Of a stretch of 64,000 bases of DNA, positions 1-8,345 are shown piece after piece (position 1 is the first letter of the stretch; the number at the start of each line of letters is the position of its first letter). Both the position numbers and the translations under genes were made by a program. The DNA comes from Microbacterium saccharophilum (GTDB lineage: Bacteria; Actinomycetota; Actinomycetes; Actinomycetales; Microbacteriaceae): positions 62,001-126,000 of the forward strand of contig NZ_BKAH01000006.1 in the NCBI RefSeq assembly GCF_007992455.1. Direction: 5' to 3'. The notes under the pieces are model-generated. The model was not told the origin of the DNA. It made no database searches and was given only the letters and a program-made list of their open reading frames with translations.

Positions 1-897
1 GAAGTACGGCTGGAATGCGAGCACCGGCGCGTCATCGCCACGCAGCAGCGTGGCGGCGGCGACCTTGGCCTGCTCGATCGCGCTCGTCCACAGCGGGGTG
101 CGGATGCCGTCCCATCGGGCGACATCGCCTGCGGCGACCACGCCGTCGCCGAGCCGTCCCCGGGAATCGGTGTGCAGCGGGCCGGAATGACCCAGCCACT
201 CCGTGTTCGGCAGGTCGCCGACGACCGTGACCACGACGTCCGTCTCGATCATGCGATCATCGGCACTCACCTGGAGATGCCCTCCGCGGTCGACGACCCG
301 CACATCGCGGGCGACCATCGTCTTCAGTCCCTGCGCGGTCGCACTCGCACCCAGCACCCCGGCCAGGTACGGGCCCAGCTGCCGCACCATCGGCACCGCA
401 TTCGCGACGAGCGTGACGTCGCATCCCGCCGCGAGGGCGCCGGAGGCGACCTCCATCCCGAGCACGCCGCCGCCGACCACCGTCACGCTCGGGCGCCCGG
501 CAAGGGCGCCGCGCAGCGCGACGGCGTCACGGAGTTCGCGCAGCGTGTGTTCGTGCGGGCTGTCGGTGAGGCGGCGGGCGCGGGACCCGGACGCGATCAC
601 CAGCCCGTCGTAGTCGAGCAGCGACCCGTCGCTCAGTGCCACCCGGCGGGCGTCGGCGTCGAGTGCGGTGGCGTGCACGCCGCGGAGCTCGGTGGCACCG
701 TGGCTCGCGGGGGCGAGTTCATGCCCGTCCAGCCCGCCATCCGGCTTGAGCAGCGCCTTCGACAGTGCGGGGCGGCTGTACGCCGGCTCGGGCTCCGCGC
801 CGACGACGACGAGGTCGCCGTCGAAGCCCTCGGCGCGCAGCGTCTCGCACGACGTGAGTCCCGCGATGCCGTTGCCGACGACGACGACCCGGCGCAT
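1..897 (-). CDS. Ferredoxin reductase (FAD/NAD-dependent), 3' end outside window
   Basis: The start is ATG at 897, and the frame stays open to base 1, giving 299 residues of what is usually a protein of about 400. The N-terminus VVVVGNGIAGLTSCETL is the FAD-binding Rossmann motif. A second GxGxxG (VVGGGVLGMEVA) near residue 145 is the NAD(P)H site. This fits the pyridine-nucleotide-disulfide class of ferredoxin reductases that pass electrons from NAD(P)H to a P450 ferredoxin. It lies 10 bp downstream of the ferredoxin gene and behind the P450 gene, so the three form a class I P450 electron chain in one transcript. The C-terminal reductase domain is not visible. Confidence 0.9.
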   Translation of the reverse strand, partial: MRRVVVVGNGIAGLTSCETLRAEGFDGDLVVVGAEPEPAYSRPALSKALLKPDGGLDGHELAPASHGATELRGVHATALDADARRVALSDGSLLDYDGLVIASGSRARRLTDSPHEHTLRELRDAVALRGALAGRPSVTVVGGGVLGMEVASGALAAGCDVTLVANAVPMVRQLGPYLAGVLGASATAQGLKTMVARDVRVVDRGGHLQVSADDRMIETDVVVTVVGDLPNTEWLGHSGPLHTDSRGRLGDGVVAAGDVARWDGIRTPLWTSAIEQAKVAAATLLRGDDAPVLAFQPYF

Positions 898-907
898 TGA
901 CGACATG

Positions 908-1096
908 TCAGACGAGCCGCAGGGCGGCGACCGGGCAGACGCGCACCGCCGCGCGGGCGCGTTCCAGGGCGGCGCCGTCGACCTCGGTGACGTCGAGCAC
1001 GAGGTCGTCGTGGTCGTCCAGGTGCATGAGGTCGGGTGCCGCCTCCTCGCAGAGCCCGTGGGCTTCGCACCGCGGGCGGTCCAGTTCGATCTTCAT
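908..1096 (-). CDS. [3Fe-4S] ferredoxin partner of P450
   Basis: This is a 62-residue ferredoxin. Cysteines C10 and C16 (CEAHGLC) and C54 in VCPVAAL fit the CxxxxxC...CP pattern of single-cluster 3Fe-4S ferredoxins that serve actinobacterial P450s. The chosen ATG at 1096 has an AAGGA ribosome site about 9 bp upstream. An alternative ATG at 1135 would overlap the P450 stop (ATGA) and add 13 residues. It sits between the P450 and reductase genes and would carry electrons between them. Confidence 0.9.
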   Translation of the reverse strand: MKIELDRPRCEAHGLCEEAAPDLMHLDDHDDLVLDVTEVDGAALERARAAVRVCPVAALRLV

Positions 1097-1131
1097 CTGG
1101 GTGTCCTTCCCGGGAGGGGCGGTCAGCGTGG

Positions 1132-2304
1132 TCATGCGTGCGCCAGCACGCGCAGCTCGCTGATGCTGCGGGTGATGTTGCTGGGGAGGCGGACTTCGCC
1201 GTCGACCTCGAACGAGGTGAGGTGGGTCGCGAGGGCGCGGATGACGGCGTGGCCTTCCATGCGGGCGAGACCCTGACCGGCGCAGCCGTGCGGTCCGTAC
1301 CCGAACGACAGGTGATCGACGGGGTTGCGCGTGATGTCGAACGTGTCCGGGTCGTCGTAGTGACGGGGGTCGTGGTTGCCCGCGCCGAACAGGATCGCCG
1401 CGTGGGCGCCGGCGGGGATCACGGCGCCGTCGATCTCGACATCCTTCGTGACGCGGCGGCCCCACGCGTGGACGGGAGGCCAGAACCGGAGCACCTCGGC
1501 GAACGCGGCCGGCACGAGCGAGAGGTCGTCGCGCACCTTGGCGAACTGCTCGGGATGCCGGCCGAACAGGGCGATGATGTTGCCGATCGAGGCGATGGTC
1601 GTGTCCACGCCGGCGCCGAGGTACTGGTGGATGATGTGCCCCGCGGCGCCCTCAGGGATGTCCCCGCGGCTCTCCGCGTCGAAGATCCCGCGGCCGATGG
1701 AGCCGTCGGCGAGGTCGTCGGCGGTCACCTGGCTGCACCAGCCGTAGAGCTCCCCGGCGATCGGGAAGTTCTCCTGCGTGCGCGGGTTCATCGGGCCGAT
1801 GACCTCCATCGCCGCCTGGCCCCAGCGGAGCATGTTGGCCTTGACGGTGCCGGTGAAGCCGATGAGATCGGCGACGATCTCGAGCGGGAACGCACGGGCC
1901 AGGTCGTCGATGGCGTCGAACGAGCCGCGGGCGGCGAGTTCGGCGACGAGCGTGTCCGCCTTGGCCTCGATCGTCTCGCCGAGTCCGCGCAGCGCGCGCG
2001 GGGTCAGGTTGGCGGACAGCGTCGCGCGCAGCTGCGTGTGGACCGGCGGGTCGGACGCGAGCGAGGTGCCCTGCAGCGCGTCGTTCACCATCGGGTTGAA
2101 TCCGATGGCCTTCACCGACGAGAACGTCTCGGGGTCGCCCAGGGCGTCGCGGATGACGTCGTAGCGCGTGAGCGCGTACACGTCGTTGACCGGCAGGTGC
2201 ACGACCGCGGCCTGCTCGCGCAGTGCGGTGTAGGTCGGGTAGGGGTCGACCAGGACGTCGTCGGCGAACAGGTCGATGTCTGAGGCGGCAACGGGTGCAG
2301 ACAT
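1132..2304 (-). CDS. Cytochrome P450
   Basis: This is a 390-residue soluble bacterial P450. The I-helix motif AGVDTT is present, the K-helix ExxR is in EVLR, and the heme loop FGYGPHGCAG places the axial cysteine at about residue 341. The ATG at 2304 has a strong AGAGGAG ribosome site 6 bp upstream, so the longer frame starting at 2346 is not used. The enzyme should hydroxylate or demethylate a small hydrophobic molecule using the ferredoxin and reductase encoded just downstream. The substrate cannot be read from sequence. The neighbouring 3-alpha-HSD-like SDR hints at a steroid, terpenoid or alkoxy-aromatic, which is inference only. Confidence 0.95.
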   Translation of the reverse strand: MSAPVAASDIDLFADDVLVDPYPTYTALREQAAVVHLPVNDVYALTRYDVIRDALGDPETFSSVKAIGFNPMVNDALQGTSLASDPPVHTQLRATLSANLTPRALRGLGETIEAKADTLVAELAARGSFDAIDDLARAFPLEIVADLIGFTGTVKANMLRWGQAAMEVIGPMNPRTQENFPIAGELYGWCSQVTADDLADGSIGRGIFDAESRGDIPEGAAGHIIHQYLGAGVDTTIASIGNIIALFGRHPEQFAKVRDDLSLVPAAFAEVLRFWPPVHAWGRRVTKDVEIDGAVIPAGAHAAILFGAGNHDPRHYDDPDTFDITRNPVDHLSFGYGPHGCAGQGLARMEGHAVIRALATHLTSFEVDGEVRLPSNITRSISELRVLAHA

Positions 2305-2350
2305 GGGGTCTCCTCTTTGAGATGGTGGCCCCAGCATCGCATCCACTTGA

Positions 2351-2364
2351 CACTTTGTAAAGTG
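2351..2364. promoter_or_regulatory. Candidate operator upstream of P450
   Basis: The perfect inverted repeat CACTTTGTAAAGTG (6-bp arms, 2-bp centre) lies 47 bp before the P450 start in an A/T-richer patch. It is of a size suited to a TetR- or GntR-type dimer. It does not resemble the palindrome beside the TetR gene at 3974, so the regulator may be encoded elsewhere. Confidence 0.5.
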
Positions 2365-2417
2365 AGTTCAGCTGAGAACTCGCCGATCCCGCCCCGGATG
2401 CGTCCCGGCGGCCGTGC

Positions 2418-3197
2418 TCACCACACGCTGTCGCCGCGGAGAACGGCGTCCGAGCCGCCGTCGATGTAGATGACCTGCCCGCACAGATGCGCGTTCGCGA
2501 CGCTCGAGAGCCAGACGAGCAGTTCCGCCGCGTCCTCGGGGGCGAAGAAGCCGTTCAACGGCATCGGGACCATCTGGAGCAGCTGTTCACGCCCTTCCGC
2601 CGTCCCCGTCAGCTCGGCGGTCATCGGCGTGTAGACGACGCCGGGCGCGACGGCGTTGAGGGCGATCGACGCCCCCGCCCACTCCGGGCTCGGGGCGGCC
2701 CGCCGGATCCAGCGGGACAGGGCACGCTTGGACGATCCGTAGATCAGCCCTGCGGTTGCGGGATCGCCTGCCAGGACTGCCGCGCGGTCCATGGCGCCGG
2801 CTTCGTCTCCGGCCAGGAACTGTTCGAGGAGCTCATCATCCGGCGGGAACAATGCCGCCATCGACGACACCGCGACAGCGCGGGGTGCGCTCGACCGGGC
2901 GAGGAGCGGGCGCAGCCCTTCCAGGGTGGCGACGGTCCCGAAGAAGTTGACGGCGGCGGTCGCGGCCGTCGGCGAGGACAGGCCGGCGACGGCCAGCACG
3001 GCATCCACCGTGCCCCCGGATTCCTCCTCCACGCGACGGACGAGCTCCGTCCGCCCTTCCGGCGACCCGAGGTCGACGGAGATGTCGGCCTCGGCGATGT
3101 CGACCCCGATGACGCGGTGGCCCTGCTCTGACAGCAGATCGCGGGTGGCCTTGCCGATGCCGCTCGCGCTGCCGGTGACGACGTAGGTGCGGGTCAT
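2418..3197 (-). CDS. SDR oxidoreductase, 3-alpha-hydroxysteroid dehydrogenase-like
   Basis: This is a 259-residue classical short-chain dehydrogenase. It has the cofactor motif TGSASGIG near the N-terminus, catalytic Ser111/112, Tyr153 and Lys157 (YGSSK), and the C-terminal motif YIDGGSDAVLRG. The overall layout, with an acidic insertion before the active site and the NAVAPGVVYTPM stretch, resembles the 3-alpha-hydroxysteroid dehydrogenase/carbonyl reductase branch known from Comamonas. AAAGGA precedes the ATG at 3197. It lies upstream of, and co-directional with, the P450 genes (113 bp gap) and may oxidise the alcohol that the P450 makes. Confidence 0.85.
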   Translation of the reverse strand: MTRTYVVTGSASGIGKATRDLLSEQGHRVIGVDIAEADISVDLGSPEGRTELVRRVEEESGGTVDAVLAVAGLSSPTAATAAVNFFGTVATLEGLRPLLARSSAPRAVAVSSMAALFPPDDELLEQFLAGDEAGAMDRAAVLAGDPATAGLIYGSSKRALSRWIRRAAPSPEWAGASIALNAVAPGVVYTPMTAELTGTAEGREQLLQMVPMPLNGFFAPEDAAELLVWLSSVANAHLCGQVIYIDGGSDAVLRGDSVW

Positions 3198-3377
3198 GAT
3201 GATGTCCTTTCATCGCCGGGACGATATGACGTGACGGTCGGTCGAAACCGCCGCATCCCGGCCACTGCCTCCAGTCAGCCGCGCACCGGGCGGGCAGGTG
3301 GGGTCGAAGGTCCCGTCGAGCGCGGCGCGTCCATCGCAGCGCGGCCGCGCGGCGGCATGCTCGCGTGGCGCGCGGCG

Positions 3378-3974
3378 TTACGCCGGCCGCAGGAGATCGA
3401 CGAGCAGCGTGCGCATCGCCTCGACGGGATCGGTGCCGTCGGCCAGCCACCGGATCTGGATGCCCTCCCACCCGCTCACCACGATGCCCGCGAGCAGTTC
3501 CGGGTCGCGGTCGGTCGTGATGCGGCCGGCCGCCCGGTCGTACGCGATGAGGTCGAGGTAGGACGCGGTCACCGCGGCGTACCGGTTCACCAGCCAGGCG
3601 TGCGCTTCATGGCCCGGGTGCGTCGCCTCGGCGCTGATGATCGAGAACATCCGCACGAGCTCCTGCCGGCGGAGGTTCCGCTCGACGATCCCGATCACCA
3701 TCGGGATGAAGCCATCGCGGCGGGAGCGCTCCTCGGCGTCGGGGTCGGAACTGTCCTCCTGATCGAGGACGGCGGCAAGCAGCGCGACCTTCGTCGGGAA
3801 GTGATGCATGACCGTCGTGAGGCCGAGGTCGAGCTGCCGGGCGATCTGCCGGAGCGAGCCGCCCTGATAGCCGTGGGTGCTGAAGATCGCCGTGGCGGAG
3901 GCGATGATCTCGGCACGCCGGGACGCCGTCTTGGCGTACGGCCCCCGCCGCGCCGACTCCGAAGCATCCACCAT
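3378..3974 (-). CDS. TetR-family transcriptional regulator
   Basis: This is a 198-residue regulator. The N-terminal helix-turn-helix (residues about 20-65, with SLRQIARQLDLGLTTVMHHF) is typical of TetR proteins, and the rest is a helical ligand domain. The ATG at 3974 has no ribosome site. TACGCT ends 6 bp before it, which suggests a leaderless mRNA. It is divergent from the GH42 gene across 66 bp that hold a palindrome at 4001-4024, so beta-galactosidase is its most likely target. The P450/SDR genes lie downstream in the same direction and are a second possible target. Confidence 0.92.
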   Translation of the reverse strand: MVDASESARRGPYAKTASRRAEIIASATAIFSTHGYQGGSLRQIARQLDLGLTTVMHHFPTKVALLAAVLDQEDSSDPDAEERSRRDGFIPMVIGIVERNLRRQELVRMFSIISAEATHPGHEAHAWLVNRYAAVTASYLDLIAYDRAAGRITTDRDPELLAGIVVSGWEGIQIRWLADGTDPVEAMRTLLVDLLRPA

Positions 3975-3980
3975 GAGGTC

Positions 3981-3986
3981 AGCGTA
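3981..3986 (-). promoter_or_regulatory. -10 box of leaderless tetR promoter
   Basis: TACGCT on the minus strand is followed by 6 bp and then the ATG at 3974, with no ribosome site between. This is the standard spacing for leaderless actinobacterial transcripts. Confidence 0.55.
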
Positions 3987-4000
3987 CCGACCCTTGCGTC

Positions 4001-4024
4001 AAAATAGTGCAGGTGCACGTTTTT
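4001..4024. promoter_or_regulatory. Shared TetR operator between tetR and GH42 genes
   Basis: An imperfect 24-bp palindrome has outer arms AAAA/TTTT and a core GTGC-AGGT-GCAC. It is centred between the two divergent starts and covers the presumed -35 regions of both. A bound TetR dimer would block both promoters, giving autoregulation and control of beta-galactosidase. Confidence 0.7.
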
Positions 4025-4028
4025 GTTT

Positions 4029-4034
4029 TATGAT
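4029..4034 (+). promoter_or_regulatory. -10 box of leaderless GH42 promoter
   Basis: TATGAT is followed by 6 bp and the ATG at 4041. GAGG is directly against the start codon and too close to serve as a ribosome site, so transcription probably begins at the start codon. Confidence 0.65.
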
Positions 4035-4040
4035 CGAGGT

Positions 4041-6131
4041 ATGGCGATCGACGGCACGCGGACACGGCGTTGGGTGAAGGATGGCGCGCTCGGCGCCCGG
4101 CGGATGCGCTACGGCGCCGATTACAATCCGGAGCAGTGGCCGCGCGAGGTGTGGCGGGACGACATGCGCCTCATGAAAGAGGCGGGCGTCAACATCGTGT
4201 CGCTCGGCATCTTCTCCTGGGCGCACCTCGAGCCGCGGCCCGGCGAGTGGGACTTCGCGTGGCTCGACGAGATCATGGACCTCCTGCACGAGCACGGGAT
4301 CGACGTCGACCTCGCCACCGCGACCGCCTCCCCACCGCCGTGGCTGACGCGCCTGCACCCCGAGGTGCTGCCGCAGACCGCCGACGGGACGATCCTTCAT
4401 CCGGGGGCGCGGCAGCACTGGCGCCCCACCTCGCCGATCTTCCGCGAGTACGCGCTGCGTCTCACGCGCGCGCTCGCCGAGCGGTACGCGCAGCATCCTG
4501 CCCTCGTCGCGTGGCACATCTCCAACGAGCTCGGATGCCACAACCTGTACGACTTCTCCGACGACGCGGCGCGCGCGTTCCGGATCTGGCTGCAGGATCG
4601 GTACACGACGCTCGACGCCCTCAACGACGCGTGGGGGACCGCGTTCTGGTCGCAGCGCTACGGGGACTGGGAGGAGATCCTCCCGCCCCGCGTGGCTCCG
4701 ACGCAGCGCAACCCCGGGCAGCAGCTCGACTTCGAGCGGTTCTCCTCGGATGCCGTCCGCGACCACCTGCGCGCGGAGGCCGCCGTGCTGGCCCAGATCA
4801 GTCCCGACGTGCCCCGGACGACGAACTTCATGGTCGCGGGGAACGTCCGCGAGATCGACTACGCGACCTGGGTCGGCGACGTCGACTTCGTCTCCAACGA
4901 CCACTACCTGATCCCCGGTCCCGCCGGACGGGACGACCTGTCGTTCTGGGCGAATCTGACCGGGAACCTCGCCGAGGGGGCCCCGTGGTTCCTCATGGAG
5001 CATGCGACGAGCGCGGTGAACTGGCGCCCGGCGAACACCCCCAAGCGCCCGGGCGAGCTCATCCGCGATGCGCTGACGCATGTCGGCCACGGCGCCGATG
5101 CCGTCTGCTACTTCCAGTGGCGTCAGTCGCGTGCCGGCGGCGAGCGGTACCACTCGGGGATGGTCCCGCACGCGGGCTCCGACAGCCGCGTGTTCCGCGA
5201 TGTCGTCCGGCTGGGCGCCGAGCTGGAGGCGCTCGCGCCGGTCACCGGATCCCGCCGTGAGCGGGCGGGCGTGGCGATCCTCTTCGACTACGAGTCGTGG
5301 TGGGTGAGCGGCCGGGACTCGCACCCCACCGACCGGATCGCCTACGACGCCGAGGTGCAGGCATGGCATCGCGCTCTCCTCGACCTCGGCGTCCGCGTCG
5401 ACGTCCTGCCAGTCGGTGCGTCCTTCGACGGCTACGAGGTCGTCATCGCCCCCATGCTGCACATCGTGACCGACGAGCTGCGGGCCCGCCTCGCGGAGGT
5501 CGTCGCCGATGGTCGCCACCTCGTCGCGACCTACTTCTCCGGCATCGTGGACGAGCACGACCGCGTCTGGCTCGGCGGGTACCCGGGCGCACTGCGCGAG
5601 ATCCTCGGCGTCTCCGCCGAGGAGTTCGTGCCGCTGCTGCCGGGCGAGCGCGTCGCGCTGGCATCCGGTGCGGCCGCAACCATGTGGTCGGAGCGGATCA
5701 CCCGCGTCGACCCCGACGTCGAGATCGTCGACACGTACGCCGAGGGCGACCTCGCCGGCGCCCCCGCGATCACCCGCCGCCGGGTCGGGGCGGGCACCGC
5801 GACCTACGTGTCCGCGGACATCGGCCGGGTCGGGGCCCGCGAGGTGCTGCGGGCGCTCGCGGACCAGGCGCCGGTGCTCCGCGGCGACGCCCTCGCGGCG
5901 GGCGGCGACCTCGAGGTCATCGTCCGGCTCGGCGCCGATGCGCGCTTCGTCTTCCTCGCCAACCGCACCGACGACGCCGTCGCCGTGCCGCTCGGCGGGG
6001 AGATCCTCAGCGGCAGCGCGCCGATCGGCGACGTCGCCGAGATACCGCCGCGGGGCGTGCTCGTCGTGGCGACGAGTCTCGACGCAGCCGCGCCCACGGC
6101 GCATCCGGAGGTCAGCGCCGTCCTCGCATGA
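4041..6131 (+). CDS. Beta-galactosidase, glycoside hydrolase family 42
   Basis: The protein has 696 residues, the usual GH42 size. The TIM-barrel domain opens with MRYGADYNPEQWP. The acid/base glutamate is in HISNELG (about E163) and the nucleophile in FLMEHATS (about E320). A glutaminase-like trimerisation domain (about 390-590) and a small beta domain follow. No signal peptide is seen, so it acts in the cytoplasm on imported beta-galactosides. A TTG at 4023 would lengthen it by six residues, but the leaderless ATG at 4041 fits better. It is divergent from a TetR gene that probably represses it. Confidence 0.95.
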   Translation: MAIDGTRTRRWVKDGALGARRMRYGADYNPEQWPREVWRDDMRLMKEAGVNIVSLGIFSWAHLEPRPGEWDFAWLDEIMDLLHEHGIDVDLATATASPPPWLTRLHPEVLPQTADGTILHPGARQHWRPTSPIFREYALRLTRALAERYAQHPALVAWHISNELGCHNLYDFSDDAARAFRIWLQDRYTTLDALNDAWGTAFWSQRYGDWEEILPPRVAPTQRNPGQQLDFERFSSDAVRDHLRAEAAVLAQISPDVPRTTNFMVAGNVREIDYATWVGDVDFVSNDHYLIPGPAGRDDLSFWANLTGNLAEGAPWFLMEHATSAVNWRPANTPKRPGELIRDALTHVGHGADAVCYFQWRQSRAGGERYHSGMVPHAGSDSRVFRDVVRLGAELEALAPVTGSRRERAGVAILFDYESWWVSGRDSHPTDRIAYDAEVQAWHRALLDLGVRVDVLPVGASFDGYEVVIAPMLHIVTDELRARLAEVVADGRHLVATYFSGIVDEHDRVWLGGYPGALREILGVSAEEFVPLLPGERVALASGAAATMWSERITRVDPDVEIVDTYAEGDLAGAPAITRRRVGAGTATYVSADIGRVGAREVLRALADQAPVLRGDALAAGGDLEVIVRLGADARFVFLANRTDDAVAVPLGGEILSGSAPIGDVAEIPPRGVLVVATSLDAAAPTAHPEVSAVLA

Positions 6132-6682
6132 GCGCCGGCGGCGTCCGCGCGCTGATCCCGCTCTCGCTCTTCGTGGTCGGCGCGTGCGTACACGTCACGG
6201 GACCCGGGCTCGGTGAACCATCGGTACACCACCATCCGCGAGAGGCCGGTGAGGCCGGATAGATCGCCGAGGAGGGACTTGGCGGGGCCGGTCTGCAGCA
6301 GCGTCTCGCCGAGCTCGTCGATGACCTGGGCCGGGGTGTCGGAGAGGCGGTCGAGGATGCGGAGCATGCCCGGGAAGACGTGCGACGTGGAGCCCACGCG
6401 ATCCGGTGCCGCGTGACCGGCCAGTCGGAACAGGTGGTCTCGCTCCGCGGTGTCGAGGCGGAGCGCCCGAGCCAGCGCCGAGAGCATCTGGGTGGACGGC
6501 TGCGGTCCACGCCCCTGCTCGAGCCGGTTGAGGTAGTCGGTCGACATCGTCGCGAGCTGCGCGACCTCCTCGCGCCGCAGACCCGGCGCCCGGCGCCGCG
6601 GACCGCGGGCGAGCCCGACATCCTCCGGCTGCAGTGCGTCGCGGCGGCGGCGGAGGAACTCCGCGAGCTGATCTCTGTCCAC
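5804..6682 (-). pseudogene. Truncated MmyB-like XRE regulator fused to antisense GH42 sequence
   Basis: The N-terminal two thirds (6682 down to about 6155) encode a good XRE helix-turn-helix (AQLATMSTDYLNRLEQGRG) and the first half of the MmyB-type ligand domain, up to VVYRWFTEPGSRDVY. Family members continue for about another 90 conserved residues. Here the frame loses that homology and runs antisense through the end of the GH42 gene until a stop at 5804. The likely start is GTG 6682 (VDRDQLAEF); GTG codons slightly upstream are also possible. It is divergent from an SDR gene, the usual partner of this regulator type. It is probably non-functional or altered in ligand response. Confidence 0.7.
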
Positions 6683-6762
6683 CGCACCATGCTGGTCGAC
6701 CACCCCGCGCCCAGCAAGGGATCGCGAATCCCACGATCGGCACTGCCTGGATGCCGATGCGT

Positions 6763-6779
6763 CCCACGGTGAACGTGGG
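6763..6779. promoter_or_regulatory. Operator palindrome in front of SDR gene
   Basis: CCCACG-GTGAA-CGTGGG ends 3 bp before the ATG at 6783 and covers the ribosome-site region. A half-copy, CCCACGATCG, lies about 30 bp upstream. This is a plausible binding site for the adjacent XRE regulator. Confidence 0.5.
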
Positions 6780-6782
6780 GGC

Positions 6783-7547
6783 ATGACCACTTCACGCATC
6801 GTCCTCATCACCGGCGGGTCCCGTGGCCTCGGCCGCGCCTCCGCGCTCGCGCTGGCCGACAGCGGCGCCGACATCGTCCTGACCTACCACTCGAACGCCG
6901 CGGCCGCCGCCGGCGTCGTCGCCGACATCGAGGCGAAGGGGCGCCGTGCTCGCGCGCTCCCGCTCGATACCACCGCGCCGGACACGTTCCCGGGGTTCGC
7001 CGCGGCGCTCCGCACGGCGCTGCAGGCAGGCTGGGGCCGCGAGACGATCGACGTGCTCATCAACAACGCCGGTTTCGCCGGGAACACACCGTTCGGCGGG
7101 ATCGAGCGCGCCGAGATCGACGCGCAGGTCGCGGTCCACTTCACCGGCGTGGTGCTGCTCACGCAGCAGCTCGAGCCGATGCTCGAACGCGGTGGCGCCA
7201 TCCTGAACACGTCGACCGGTCTCACGCGGATGCCGGTCAACGCCGTGTACTCCGTGTACGCGGCGATGAAGGCCGCGGTGGAGACCTGGACCCTGTATCT
7301 CGCGCAGCAACTCGGCCCGCGCGGCATCACGGTGAACGTCGTCGCCCCGGGTGCGACCGCGACCGACTTCGCCGGTGGTGGCATCCGCGACGACGCTGCG
7401 TACCGGGACAGGATCCTGCCCACCGTCGCCCTGGGGCGCATCGGCGAGCCGCACGACATCGGCGCGGCCGTCGCCGCGATCGTCGACCCGCGCATGGGCT
7501 GGGTCACCGGGCAGCGCATCGAAGCCTCGGGCGGACAGCGCCTCTGA
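6783..7547 (+). CDS. SDR family oxidoreductase
   Basis: This is a 254-residue classical SDR. It has the cofactor motif TGGSRGLG, NNAG near residue 95, catalytic Ser144, Tyr159 and Lys163 (YAAMK), and the C-terminal VTGQRIEASGG typical of this fold. Arg and Thr/His near the end of beta-2 (TYHSNAAAA) suggest NADP(H). The substrate is unknown. It is divergent from an XRE/MmyB regulator remnant, a gene pair common in actinobacteria, which suggests it was once inducible by that regulator. Confidence 0.88.
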   Translation: MTTSRIVLITGGSRGLGRASALALADSGADIVLTYHSNAAAAAGVVADIEAKGRRARALPLDTTAPDTFPGFAAALRTALQAGWGRETIDVLINNAGFAGNTPFGGIERAEIDAQVAVHFTGVVLLTQQLEPMLERGGAILNTSTGLTRMPVNAVYSVYAAMKAAVETWTLYLAQQLGPRGITVNVVAPGATATDFAGGGIRDDAAYRDRILPTVALGRIGEPHDIGAAVAAIVDPRMGWVTGQRIEASGGQRL

Positions 7548-7643
7548 CCACGGCGCCGACCCCCTGCGTCGCGGCACCGGGCGCCGTATCGTGGCGACGC
7601 GGGTTCGAACGCCGCGCACGGATCCGAAGCCCGGGAGGCATCC

Positions 7644-8315
7644 ATGAAACTGCTCCTCACCTCGGGTGGCGTGACGAACGACGCCATCCGCTCCGCTTTG
7701 CTCGCCATGCTCGGCAAGTCGATCGACGAGTGCGACGCCCTCCTCATCCCCACGGCGCAGTGGGGTCAGCCGGCGTGCTCGCCGCAGACGGTCTGGATGT
7801 CGACGGCCGGCCGATGGCCGGGCGAGACCGGCCTCGTCGACCTCGGATGGAAATCCGTCGGCCTCCTCGAGCTGACCGCCCTCCCGAGCATCGGCGGCGA
7901 CCGATGGATGCCGTGGGTGCAGGCCGCCGACGTCCTCCTCGTCGACGGCGGGGAGGCGATCTACCTCGCGCACTGGATGCGCGAGTCCGGCCTCGCCGAC
8001 GTCCTGCCCTCGCTGGCGGACACCGTGTGGGTGGGGGTGAGCGCCGGGAGCATGGTGATGACCCCGCGCATCGGGCCGGAGTTCGTCGACTGGAGACCCG
8101 GCGGAAGCGATGAGACGCTGGGCGTCGTCGACTTCTCGATCTTCCCGCACCTGGACTATCCGGGCTGGGACGAGAACACCTCGGACGCCGCACGGCGCTG
8201 GGCGGCGAAGATCGCCGGACCCGCGTATGCGATCGACGACCAGACGGCCATCTCCGTCGTCGACGGCGCCGTCGAGGTCGTCTCCGAAGGGCGCTGGACG
8301 GCTCTGAACACCTGA
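7644..8315 (+). CDS. Peptidase S51 (peptidase E-like)
   Basis: This 223-residue protein resembles peptidase E. It starts MKLLLTSGG and carries VLLVDGGEAIYL and the nucleophile elbow GVSAGS with Ser133, followed by the S51 glutamine-amidotransferase-like fold. Family members cleave Asp-Xaa dipeptides or act as cyanophycinase-like enzymes. GGGAGG sits 6 bp before the ATG. It is convergent with the NAD(P)HX dehydratase gene, with only 26 bp between stops. Confidence 0.85.
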   Translation: MKLLLTSGGVTNDAIRSALLAMLGKSIDECDALLIPTAQWGQPACSPQTVWMSTAGRWPGETGLVDLGWKSVGLLELTALPSIGGDRWMPWVQAADVLLVDGGEAIYLAHWMRESGLADVLPSLADTVWVGVSAGSMVMTPRIGPEFVDWRPGGSDETLGVVDFSIFPHLDYPGWDENTSDAARRWAAKIAGPAYAIDDQTAISVVDGAVEVVSEGRWTALNT

Positions 8316-8345
8316 CGGCGGCAGGTTCGCAGTGCGGCGCGTCAG
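8312..8345. terminator. Weak bidirectional hairpin between convergent stops
   Basis: CTGACG and CGTCAG form a 6-bp stem that contains the stop codons of both convergent genes, with a GC-rich 22-base loop and no T tract. It is only a weak terminator candidate. Confidence 0.3.

Noticed and set aside
3999..6104. Long minus-strand frame opposite the GH42 gene
   Set aside because: The plus strand encodes a full GH42 enzyme with both catalytic residues; the antisense product has no domain.
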